From B4-G1 sp964393895 (lineage in GTDB: Bacteria > Chloroflexota > Anaerolineae > B4-G1), in contig CAYMWP010000208.1 of NCBI GenBank assembly GCA_964393895.1, positions 1 through 5,111 of the forward strand: 5,111 nt of DNA, written 5' to 3'. Made by a program: the position numbers and the translations under genes. The notes under the pieces are model-generated. The model did no database searches. It worked only from the letters and a program-made list of their open reading frames with translations, and was not told where the DNA came from. This document shows, piece by piece, positions 1 to 5,111 of the stretch (positions are counted from its first letter, which is position 1; each line of letters starts with the position of its first letter).

Positions 1-13
1 TGAGACCGTTTCA

Positions 14-93
14 AACCTGCTGAACGCAGGTTCTTGGGCCAGGATAACCGGCCTTTAGCCGGTTTGGGCTTGCCAGACGCCGATTTCAATCGG
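14..93. repeat. Evenly spaced array of three small hairpins
   Basis: Three perfect inverted repeats follow one another. The first is AACCTGC/GCAGGTT (14-20 and 26-32, 5-base loop). The second is AACCGGC/GCCGGTT (46-52 and 58-64, 5-base loop). The third is CCGATT/AATCGG (80-85 and 88-93). Starts are 32 and 34 bases apart. The first two stems share the pattern AACCnGC...GCnGGTT, and similar spacers follow them: TTGGGCCAG at 34-42 and TTGGGCTTGCCAG at 64-76. This looks like a degenerate tandem repeat of a hairpin unit. It may be a REP-like intergenic element, or tandem terminators for a plus-strand gene ending left of the window. No strong T-run follows any stem. Confidence 0.55.
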
Positions 94-136
94 TGGCTGA
101 AATGAAACACACCCAAGTGAAATGTGAATGTGCCAA

Positions 137-168
137 GGCGGCTCCCGGTTTGTGTTTCTGGAGCCGCC
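137..168 (-). terminator. GC-rich stem-loop after the sigma operon, probable terminator
   Basis: A perfect 9-bp inverted repeat, GGCGGCTCC (137-145) and GGAGCCGCC (160-168), encloses a 14-base loop. It begins 18 bases past the stop codon of the last minus-strand gene, where a transcription terminator is expected. On the minus strand the stem is followed only by TTGG and then mixed sequence, so the U-tract of a classical intrinsic terminator is poor. It may instead act as a 3'-end stabilising structure. Confidence 0.5.
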
Positions 169-186
169 CTGGTCGTGCTGTGCGTG

Positions 187-1284
187 CTACTCGATGTCTG
201 GCTCGTTCGGCTCAGCCAACTCTTCCGCTTCCGTCTCCAGGCTCTCCAACGCGCGCAGTTCCCGGTAGGTCAGCGTCCACGTGCTGGACTTGAACACCTC
301 CATCAGCCCGCTCAGGAACAGCCACGGCAGCGCCATCACCATAGCAAAAATTGGGATTCCGACGACGGCGGCCAGGATGTAGGGGGTCGCCCCCTTGAGG
401 AATAAGCTAGTCAGCCCCCATATCAAGAGCGCCGGCAGTCCGCCCAGCAACCCTCCCACGACGATCAGCAGGAGGATGACGGGGAACAGCAAGATCGTGA
501 CGACTAGCAGCGCAATGGCCCAGCCGATGCGTACGCCCATCATGATAAGCCACATGATCAGCACATCCTTCCAGTGACGTAGCACGACGCCAAACCCCTG
601 GCGGACCGATTCGATCACCCCCAAACCGTCCAGCGTACACGCTCGCCAGAAGAACTTGCGGAGCAGCTCGAGCGCCACGCCGACGATGATGAGCGTGAAG
701 AGGCTCAGGAAGAAGAGGCCGACGGTAGCGACGATGCCTATCACGCCAATGACCACGTTGCCCGCGTCTATCGCCATCGCCGACGGTATGGCCAGGCCGG
801 CCGTCAACACGAGCAGCACAACAAAGGCCAGCGCCACCGGCAGGCCGGTCAGCAGATTGATGAGAAAGAGCCGCCAGGCCGCGCGCGACCAGCCCAGCCG
901 GAACCCCTGACGCACGCCCAGTTTTTCATCTGTCTCTTCGTGGTGATCCACCATCCGTATCAGCGCCGTCTCTGACACGTAGCGTGCTATTTTCGTCACA
1001 ACGATCAGGATGGCGATCACACACACCAGCACAACGCCAACGACGATCAGTGTGACCGCTATCTCTGTTAGAACCTCGGGCCAGGAAAAGTCGCCAGGCG
1101 GCCACTGGAAATCGCCGGGCGGAGTAAAGTCGCCGTTGCCGCCGCCATTGCCGCCGCTCGGACCGCCGCTGCCGTTATAGCCTCCACTGGCGGTGGTCAG
1201 CGCCAGGATGATGCCAAAGATCCACAGCGCCCGATAGTTCCATACAGTATGCCAAGCTCGTTTCAAAACCTTTATGTGATCCAC
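187..1284 (-). CDS. Polytopic membrane protein of unknown function, third gene of the sigma/anti-sigma operon
   Basis: This 365-residue integral membrane protein starts at GTG (1282-1284), with AAGGGG (1291-1296) six bases upstream as ribosome binding site. I see no enzyme motif. A short cytoplasmic N-terminus leads to TM1 (about 19-33). A Gly/Ser/Asn-rich linker (34-52) follows, then Pro/Trp-rich GDF repeats (50-69). Further hydrophobic segments lie near 72-98, 136-168, 176-207, 240-285, 287-295 and 300-327. The C-terminus is an acidic tail (347-365). Two matching units begin with VRQGF (124-128 and 227-231), each leading into a Trp-containing amphipathic stretch and then a membrane helix. 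The overall look recalls the loosely defined DUF975, DUF4013 and glycerophosphodiester-phosphodiesterase membrane-domain groups, but I cannot assign one. It lies 31 bases after the anti-sigma gene, so it is probably co-transcribed. It could sense, modulate or carry out the response of the sigma system. Confidence 0.85.
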   Translation of the reverse strand: MDHIKVLKRAWHTVWNYRALWIFGIILALTTASGGYNGSGGPSGGNGGGNGDFTPPGDFQWPPGDFSWPEVLTEIAVTLIVVGVVLVCVIAILIVVTKIARYVSETALIRMVDHHEETDEKLGVRQGFRLGWSRAAWRLFLINLLTGLPVALAFVVLLVLTAGLAIPSAMAIDAGNVVIGVIGIVATVGLFFLSLFTLIIVGVALELLRKFFWRACTLDGLGVIESVRQGFGVVLRHWKDVLIMWLIMMGVRIGWAIALLVVTILLFPVILLLIVVGGLLGGLPALLIWGLTSLFLKGATPYILAAVVGIPIFAMVMALPWLFLSGLMEVFKSSTWTLTYRELRALESLETEAEELAEPNEPDIE

Positions 1285-1290
1285 AGTTAT

Positions 1291-1296
1291 CCCCTT
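1291..1296 (-). promoter_or_regulatory. Ribosome binding site fixing the GTG start of the membrane protein
   Basis: The minus strand reads AAGGGG, then a six-base spacer, then GTG at 1284-1282. There is no competing ATG in frame nearby, so this site supports the unusual GTG start. It lies in the 31-base gap after the anti-sigma stop codon. Confidence 0.6.
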
Positions 1297-1315
1297 TCTT
1301 GATTTACTCTATCCG

Positions 1316-1933
1316 TCAATGTCTCGTGGCCAGTGTTCTATGCTGGCGATGCGCCCACCAGCTAGCCAACCAACTCCAATACAACAGGCCGATCACGGCC
1401 AGCGCTACCAGATTCAGCGTCACGCCCCAACCCAGCGGACCTCCGTTGGCTAGTAGCCGCAGTGCAGTCTGCCCAAGGTCGCTCAGACTGGCGCTCGACA
1501 GGCTCAATAGCTCGGTCAGTGACGGCGCTGGCTGCGATGCTGGTAGCAGCTCTGCCGCCGCGTCACTCCCCAGGCCCATTTGCAACGCTCTCAGCGCCAC
1601 ACCAGACACGATGAACACCGCCTGAACAAAGGCCCACGCGCCGAGCAGTCCCGCCGGAACCAGTCGCCAACCGGCCTCGAGCGCTCTCTTCCAGGCAGGT
1701 TGCGTTGGACGGCGGGGCAATCGCAGACCAACCTGGGTCACAAAGCGCTCTGGCGGCAGGGCACCCTCGGGGACGGGGCTTTCCTGCAACAAGGTGGTTA
1801 GCGCCTGTAGCTCTTCCAGTTCGGCGCGGCACGCTGCACAGTGCTCCAGATGGACTTGTACCTGCCGCAACCGGCGCCCATGCAACTCGCCGTCGTGGTA
1901 GGCGTTCAGCCAGGGTATCACGTGTTCGTTCAT
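1316..1933 (-). CDS. Membrane-anchored zinc-finger (ZAS/zf-HC2) anti-sigma factor
   Basis: This 205-residue protein should bind and inhibit the ECF sigma factor encoded just upstream, holding it at the membrane. The N-terminal domain (about 1-50) carries the zinc-binding anti-sigma motif Hx3Cx2C at His28, Cys32 and Cys35 (HLEHCAAC). An earlier His13 in the AYHDGEL segment is a likely fourth ligand. Known ZAS domains grip sigma regions 2 and 4. A linker (51-90) leads to TM1 (about 91-113). An extracytoplasmic loop of about 50 residues follows (115-167), rich in Ala, Ser and Leu, then TM2 (about 168-190) and a short basic C-terminal tail. Many family members have one membrane helix; this one appears to have two, so both ends would be cytoplasmic. 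The start ATG overlaps the sigma stop codon (ATGA, 1930-1933). The extended site GGAGGTG (1936-1942) lies just upstream, implying coupled translation. Confidence 0.9.
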   Translation of the reverse strand: MNEHVIPWLNAYHDGELHGRRLRQVQVHLEHCAACRAELEELQALTTLLQESPVPEGALPPERFVTQVGLRLPRRPTQPAWKRALEAGWRLVPAGLLGAWAFVQAVFIVSGVALRALQMGLGSDAAAELLPASQPAPSLTELLSLSSASLSDLGQTALRLLANGGPLGWGVTLNLVALAVIGLLYWSWLASWWAHRQHRTLATRH

Positions 1934-2493
1934 AGCACCTCCAAGTAAGGAGCCAGCGTCTGGCGTAGCCGAGTGCGGGCATAGTTCAGCCGCGACATCA
2001 CCGTACCGATGGGGATGCCCACTGTGTCGGCGATCTCCTGGTAGGAAAGTCCTTCGTACTCTCGCAAGACGAGCACCACCCGGCTGGCCGGCGGCAGCGC
2101 CAGTACAGCCTGCCGCACTCTTTCTCCCCGCTCTTTTCTTTCCACCGTGGCCTCCGGTCCCCCGTCTGACGCAGCCAGCGGCAGCGCGTCCACGTCTATC
2201 GTCTCCTTTTCGCGCCGCAAAACGTCCAGCGCGACGTTGGTGGCGATGCGGTACACCCAGTTACGGAAAGGGGATCGGGGACGGTAGTTGGGGAGATGTT
2301 GCCAGGCACGGACGAACGCTTCTTGTGCTGCATCCTCTGCCAGATTCACGTCCCCACACATGCGATACACCACGTTGATGACCCCCTCCCGGTTCAGGCG
2401 GACCAGTTCGCCAAAGGCCCGCCGGTCTCCCTGCTGGGCCTGGGCGATCAGTTCGAGTTCGGCGTCTGCTGACAACGCTGGTCGGCTGCTCAC
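1930..2493 (-). CDS. ECF-family RNA polymerase sigma factor (RpoE-like)
   Basis: This 187-residue sigma-70 family protein contains only regions 2 and 4, the hallmark of extracytoplasmic-function sigma factors. Region 2 spans about 13-95: LIAQAQQGDRRAF opens it, and DAAQEAFVRAW (54-64) followed by FRNWVYRIATNVALDVLRR (76-94) forms the core-binding and -10-recognition helices. A variable linker (95-124) follows. Region 4 (125-182) has the helix-turn-helix LSYQEIADTVGIPIGTVMSRL (149-169, shown as separate helices around GIPIGTV) that reads the -35 element. I chose the GTG at 2491-2493. It leaves the usual dozen residues before region 2.1, and AAAGGA (2505-2510) lies 11 bases upstream. The reading frame stays open to an ATG at 2664, but those 57 extra residues are unlike sigma factors and would run through the promoter and palindrome. 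The downstream anti-sigma gene overlaps it by four bases. The promoter subset it recognises is not evident here. Confidence 0.93.
   Translation of the reverse strand: MSSRPALSADAELELIAQAQQGDRRAFGELVRLNREGVINVVYRMCGDVNLAEDAAQEAFVRAWQHLPNYRPRSPFRNWVYRIATNVALDVLRREKETIDVDALPLAASDGGPEATVERKERGERVRQAVLALPPASRVVLVLREYEGLSYQEIADTVGIPIGTVMSRLNYARTRLRQTLAPYLEVL
1936..1942 (-). promoter_or_regulatory. Extended ribosome binding site for the anti-sigma gene, inside the sigma gene
   Basis: The minus strand reads GGAGGTG, seven bases complementary to the 16S rRNA tail, ending two bases before the ATG. It lies within the last codons of the sigma gene. With the ATGA overlap, it points to tightly coupled production of sigma and its inhibitor. 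Confidence 0.6.
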
Positions 2494-2548
2494 TCCCCTG
2501 TTTGTCCTTTCTACCCCTTTAACGTATCTGCTCACAGTTTTATTCGGA

Positions 2549-2577
2549 AGTATAGGGCGGAGAACTACAGTTGTAGT
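2549..2577 (-). promoter_or_regulatory. Candidate promoter of the sigma/anti-sigma operon
   Basis: On the minus strand the -10 hexamer is TATACT (2549-2554 on the plus strand, 5 of 6 to consensus). Seventeen bases upstream is a weak -35, ACTACA (2572-2577, 3 of 6). Transcription would start near 2542, giving a leader of about 50 bases before the GTG at 2493. The weak -35 overlaps an inverted repeat, so a regulator probably controls the promoter. A second TATACT lies at 2584-2589 but has no convincing -35. I do not see a clear ECF-type GGAAC/GTC pair that would show autoregulation. Confidence 0.45.
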
Positions 2578-2586
2578 GTGTGTAGT
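2564..2586. promoter_or_regulatory. Operator-like palindrome TACA-nn-TGTA plus a third half-site
   Basis: The perfect inverted repeat ACTACA-GT-TGTAGT (2564-2577) is followed, after GTG, by a third TGTAGT (2581-2586). The half-sites TGTAGT at 2572 and 2581 thus form a 9-base-period direct repeat. The core TACAnnTGTA is the known shape of operators bound by the CopY/BlaI/MecI winged-helix repressors. It covers the -35 and spacer of the candidate sigma-operon promoter, where a bound protein would block polymerase. No such repressor is encoded in the window, so the protein that binds is unknown. Confidence 0.5.
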
Positions 2587-2657
2587 ATACCGCAACGTGT
2601 TGAAAGGCACGAATGACCGCGGGGCTTTTTCAGCGACCGGACGTTCATGAGGCCAAC

Positions 2658-2685
2658 TTGACAATTTCGCTGCCTTGCATAGAAT
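2658..2685 (+). promoter_or_regulatory. Strong housekeeping promoter of hppA
   Basis: The plus strand carries a perfect -35 TTGACA (2658-2663), a 16-base spacer, and the -10 TAGAAT (2680-2685, 5 of 6). Transcription would start near 2692, about 46 bases before the hppA ATG. The match to the main sigma factor consensus suggests high, perhaps constitutive expression. It also argues that hppA does not depend on the divergent ECF sigma factor for basal transcription. Confidence 0.7.
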
Positions 2686-2721
2686 CCCCTTGCTCTGCTG
2701 CGTTCAACTCGCGTTAATATC

Positions 2722-2728
2722 AAGGAGG
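2722..2728 (+). promoter_or_regulatory. Ribosome binding site that decides the hppA start
   Basis: AAGGAGG lies nine bases before the ATG at 2738-2740. It sets the start there rather than at the in-frame ATG at 2675. That upstream ATG lies between the -35 and -10 hexamers and so could not be in the transcript. Confidence 0.85.
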
Positions 2729-2737
2729 CAAATCACA

Positions 2738-4867
2738 ATGGACTTGACGCAACTCGTTAACATCTCTGTTCCTATAGCCGGCATTTTCTCCCTGCTGGTG
2801 GTCGCGGCCCTCTACTGGTGGTTGCGGAAGCAGGACGTCGGCACTGAGCGGATGCAGGAGGTCGCTCACTATATTCATGTGGGGTCGAACACCTTCTTGC
2901 GCCGAGAGCTCCTCACCATTGCACCCTTCGTCGCGGTGCTGGCTCTGGCGCTGTTCATCGCTATGCCAAAAGAGAGCAACTGGCAGGTCGCGCTGGGCTT
3001 TGTCGTCGGGGCGGCTTTCTCTATGTTGGCCATCTACATCGGGATGAACGCGGCGACGCGGGCGAACGTGCGCACCACCGCTGCGGCCCGCTCCTCCGCT
3101 GCGCAGGCGCTGGTAGTCGCCTTCCGCGGCGGGGGTGTCATGGGGTTGACCATCGTGGCGCTGAACCTGTTGGGCATTTTCCTGCTGGCGCTTCTTTTCG
3201 GAGTGAACCAGGCCAACCCACAGAACGTGCATCTGTTGGTCGGCTTTGGATTTGGGGCCAGCTTCTCCGCCCTGTTTGCCCAGTTGGGCGGCGGTATCTT
3301 TACCAAAGGGGCGGACATCGCCGCTGACTTGGTGGGGAAGGTGGAGCAAGGTATCCCGGAGGACGATCCGCGCAACGCTGCCGTCATCGCCGACCAGGTC
3401 GGTGACAACGTGGGCGACGTAGCCGGACGTGGAGCGGATCTGTTCGAATCTGGCTCAGATAACCTGATCGGCACGATGATCGTCAGCCTGACATTCATTC
3501 CCACCTATGGTTGGACGGTGGTGCTCTTTCCGCTGCTCAGCCGGGCCATTGGGGCCATCGGCGCAGTGCTGGGCACATTGGCCGTGCGTGGCTCAAAGAA
3601 ACTCAGCCCCACCGTCTCTATGAACATCGGTTTTCTGGTGACGGGGTTGTTCTCCGTCGTCTCCTTTTATTTTTTGGGTGTCTCCGTGCTAGGCGACATT
3701 CGTCTGTTCTACTGTCTCACGCTGGGGCTCGTCACTGCTCTCGTGGTCGCGCTCCTGGTGCAGTTTTACACCGGCATCGGCCAGAGGCCGGTCAAAGAGA
3801 TCGCCGAGGGTGGTTTGAGCGGCGTGGCTGTAAATCTGATCTATGGCTTTGCCTGGGGCATGGAGAGCGCCGTCATCTTAAAGATCCTGGTGGCCGTGGT
3901 GAACGTGATCGCCTTCTACATCATGGGTGGTGGCCTGCCTGGCATCCTGGGCATCACGGCGGCCACGTTGGGCATCACCGAGATGAAGGGCATCATTATG
4001 GCGGCTGACGCCTTTGGCCCTATCGCCGACAACGCCAGTGGTATCGCCGAGATGGCTGGTTTAGGGGCAGAGGTGCGCCGCGCCGGGGACGAGTTAGACG
4101 CGGCCGGCAACAGCGCCAAGGCGATCACCAAGGCTTATGGTATGTCGTGCGCCTTGATGACCAGCGTCGTCATTCTCTTCGCCTACCTGCTCAGTCTGGC
4201 CGAGTTGGTGGGAGCGCATAGCAGCGATCTGGCAAGTTTCGTCACCTTTGGCGGCGCCGATCCAGAAGGGGCGGCCCTGAGAATAGTGCGTGGTCTCAAT
4301 ATGGCCCATCCGATGAACATCGCTGCGTTGATGATTGGCTCCACCATTCCTTTCCTGTTCACTTCACAGGCGATGAAGGCGGTGGGCCGCACGGCCTTCC
4401 GTATGGTGGACGAGGTGCGGCGGCAGTTCCGCGAGATCCCGGGCCTCTTGGCCGGCGATACGACCCCCGAATACGAAAAGTGCGTGGACATCGGGACGCG
4501 CCACGCGCTGCGGGAGATGGTCGCGCCGACGCTATTTGGGGTCGCTTTCCCCATCGCCGTCGGTTTTCTGATGGGGCCGTGGCCGCTGGCCTTTTATCTG
4601 ATCGGGGTAAAGGTCATCGGCGCGACGCTGGCGATCTTTATGTTCAATGCTGGCGGCGCGTGGGATAACGCCAAAAAGTACGTCGAGGAGGGTCACTTTG
4701 GCGGCAAGGGGTCAGATGCTCACGAGGCCGGGGTGATCGGCGATACTTTCGGCGATCCGCTCAAGGATACCGCCGGGCCGTCGTTGCACATTCTGATCAA
4801 GCTGCAGAACATTCTGGCGATCACGCTGCTGCCGTTGTTTTACGCCTACCACATACCGTGGAACTAG
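2738..4867 (+). CDS. hppA: Membrane-bound proton-pumping pyrophosphatase, K+-independent type
   Basis: This 709-residue enzyme hydrolyses cytoplasmic pyrophosphate to phosphate and uses the energy to move protons across the membrane. The length and roughly 16 hydrophobic helices fit the family. All catalytic blocks are present. The signature DIAADLVGKVE spans 193-203 and is followed by EDDPRN (208-213). Metal- and PPi-binding aspartates appear in DQVGDNVGD (219-227). ADLFE (233-237) carries the Asp234/Glu237 pair expected at the ion gate. ADAFGPIADN (423-432), DELDAAGN (451-458), WDNAKK (642-647) and GDTFGDPLKDT (668-678, with Asp669, Asp673, Lys676, Asp677) complete the active site. Lys461 and Thr464 in GNSAKAIT replace the Ala and Gly/Ala of K+-dependent enzymes, and characterised enzymes with Lys/Thr pump H+ without K+. 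The Ser434 in ADNASGIAEMA is usually Gly. The gene is monocistronic as far as seen and divergent from the sigma operon. The identification is secure; ion specificity is inferred from subfamily. Confidence 0.97.
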   Translation: MDLTQLVNISVPIAGIFSLLVVAALYWWLRKQDVGTERMQEVAHYIHVGSNTFLRRELLTIAPFVAVLALALFIAMPKESNWQVALGFVVGAAFSMLAIYIGMNAATRANVRTTAAARSSAAQALVVAFRGGGVMGLTIVALNLLGIFLLALLFGVNQANPQNVHLLVGFGFGASFSALFAQLGGGIFTKGADIAADLVGKVEQGIPEDDPRNAAVIADQVGDNVGDVAGRGADLFESGSDNLIGTMIVSLTFIPTYGWTVVLFPLLSRAIGAIGAVLGTLAVRGSKKLSPTVSMNIGFLVTGLFSVVSFYFLGVSVLGDIRLFYCLTLGLVTALVVALLVQFYTGIGQRPVKEIAEGGLSGVAVNLIYGFAWGMESAVILKILVAVVNVIAFYIMGGGLPGILGITAATLGITEMKGIIMAADAFGPIADNASGIAEMAGLGAEVRRAGDELDAAGNSAKAITKAYGMSCALMTSVVILFAYLLSLAELVGAHSSDLASFVTFGGADPEGAALRIVRGLNMAHPMNIAALMIGSTIPFLFTSQAMKAVGRTAFRMVDEVRRQFREIPGLLAGDTTPEYEKCVDIGTRHALREMVAPTLFGVAFPIAVGFLMGPWPLAFYLIGVKVIGATLAIFMFNAGGAWDNAKKYVEEGHFGGKGSDAHEAGVIGDTFGDPLKDTAGPSLHILIKLQNILAITLLPLFYAYHIPWN

Positions 4868-5077
4868 AATTGGCCGGTTAGTCGGACGTTAGTAAACCGG
4901 TAGGTTGGTGAATTGGGGCGGAAGAAACTGGTTTCTTCGCCTCTTGGCAAACTCCCTGAGGGCCAAAATTCCTTCCGATGTAATTCATCGGCACAGATGA
5001 GGCAAGATTTTCCCCCACCAGTTTGGCGAGGTCTCTGACCAAAGCCCGCCGCTTTGCTTAGTACACCAATGCGCAAA
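4868..5077. repeat. Hairpin-rich intergenic DNA after hppA
   Basis: No credible gene is seen. At least six short inverted repeats crowd this stretch: CCGGTT/AACCGG (4874-4879, 4895-4900); the long stem at 4917-4941; TTGGC/GCCAA (4944-4948, 4962-4966); CCGATG/CATCGG (4975-4980, 4986-4991, 5-base loop); GGTC/GACC (5030-5033, 5037-5040) set inside TTTGG/CCAAA (5022-5026, 5039-5043); and AAAGC/GCTTT (5041-5045, 5051-5055). A direct repeat GTTAGT also occurs at 4877 and 4888. The density suggests a REP-like or decayed small repeat element rather than a single terminator. Confidence 0.5.
4917..4941 (+). terminator. Long stem-loop downstream of hppA, possible terminator or REP-like hairpin
   Basis: GAAGAAAC (4921-4928) and GTTTCTTC (4931-4938) are perfect inverted repeats around TG. 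The flanking GGC/GCC (4917-4919, 4939-4941) extends the stem to 11 pairs with one bulged G at 4920. It lies about 50 bases past the hppA stop codon, a reasonable place for 3'-end formation. It lacks a following T-run (TCTTGGC only), so intrinsic termination is uncertain. The AGAAAC/GTTTCT stem resembles repeated intergenic hairpins that I recall from Chloroflexota and cyanobacterial genomes. Confidence 0.45.
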
Positions 5078-5083
5078 TATGAT
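5054..5083 (+). promoter_or_regulatory. Weak candidate promoter for a gene right of the window
   Basis: TTGCTT (5054-5059, 3 of 6 to the -35 consensus) is separated by 18 bases from TATGAT (5078-5083, 5 of 6 to the -10 consensus). No start codon with a ribosome binding site follows before the window ends, so this is only a possibility. An AGTC/GACT hairpin with a five-base loop (5087-5099) lies just after it, in what would be the first transcribed bases. Confidence 0.25.
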
Positions 5084-5111
5084 CCTAGTCTAAACGACTG
5101 ATATGCTGTAT

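Noticed and set aside
14..93. CRISPR array
   Set aside because: The units are hairpins of differing sequence with no identical repeat of 23 bases or more, and no unique spacers. No cas gene is present.
93..405. Two short plus-strand reading frames at the left end (93-293 and 124-405)
   Set aside because: Both run through the terminator-like stem and then antisense to the conserved-looking membrane protein gene, with Arg/Pro-rich translations typical of shadow frames.
2494..2664. 57-residue N-terminal extension of the sigma factor from the ATG at 2664
   Set aside because: It does not resemble sigma factors, and it would cover the candidate sigma promoter and palindrome and end inside the hppA -35 spacer. 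The GTG at 2493 gives a normal ECF length.
2675..2737. 21-residue N-terminal extension of HppA from the ATG at 2675
   Set aside because: This ATG lies between the -35 and -10 elements and has no ribosome binding site. The ATG at 2738 has a perfect AAGGAGG at nine bases.
2686..2737. Riboswitch in the hppA leader
   Set aside because: The predicted leader is only about 46 bases, with no recognisable stem or aptamer core.
3034..3504. Long antisense frames inside hppA (2720-3349, 3034-3504, 3916-4131, 4094-4309, 4183-4554) and the plus-strand frame 3511-4008
   Set aside because: All lie inside the fully conserved hppA coding sequence. They have no motifs or start signals and reflect the high GC content at third codon positions.
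4864..5076. 70-codon minus-strand reading frame after hppA
   Set aside because: It runs through the cluster of inverted repeats, shows no protein motif and has a repeat-like composition. It overlaps the hppA stop codon on the opposite strand.

Overview
The window holds a compact, moderately GC-rich bacterial region with four protein genes in two divergent units. On the minus strand lies a three-gene operon, read right to left: an ECF sigma factor (GTG start at 2493), a zinc-finger anti-sigma factor with two membrane segments, and a polytopic membrane protein of unknown function. On the plus strand is one long gene, starting at 2738, for a membrane-bound proton-pumping pyrophosphatase (hppA). 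It has the Lys/Thr signature of the K+-independent subfamily. Nothing here identifies the host firmly. The gene content and hairpin-rich intergenic DNA (for example GAAGAAAC-TG-GTTTCTTC) remind me of Chloroflexota, but that is a weak inference from recall.

Layout: 1-186 is non-coding. It has an evenly spaced series of small hairpins (14-93) and a 9-bp GC-rich stem-loop (137-168) just past the stop of the minus-strand operon. 187-2493 is the sigma/anti-sigma/membrane-protein operon, with a 4-base ATGA overlap between the first two genes and a 31-base gap before the third. 2494-2737 is the divergent control region. It holds a near-consensus promoter for hppA (TTGACA, 16 bp, TAGAAT) and, on the other strand, a plausible promoter for the sigma operon whose -35 and spacer are covered by a TACA-nn-TGTA palindrome. 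2738-4867 is hppA. 4868-5111 is non-coding and packed with small inverted repeats, with a weak possible outward promoter at its right end.

How the parts may work together: the anti-sigma factor probably holds the sigma factor at the membrane until an envelope or membrane signal releases it. The co-transcribed multi-pass protein could be a sensor, a modulator or an effector of that switch. The pyrophosphatase has its own strong promoter and ribosome binding site. Whether it is linked to the sigma system beyond sharing the intergenic region cannot be told from this window. All four genes look intact. The gene families are familiar; the least explained items are the third operon gene, the operator-like palindrome and the hairpin arrays.
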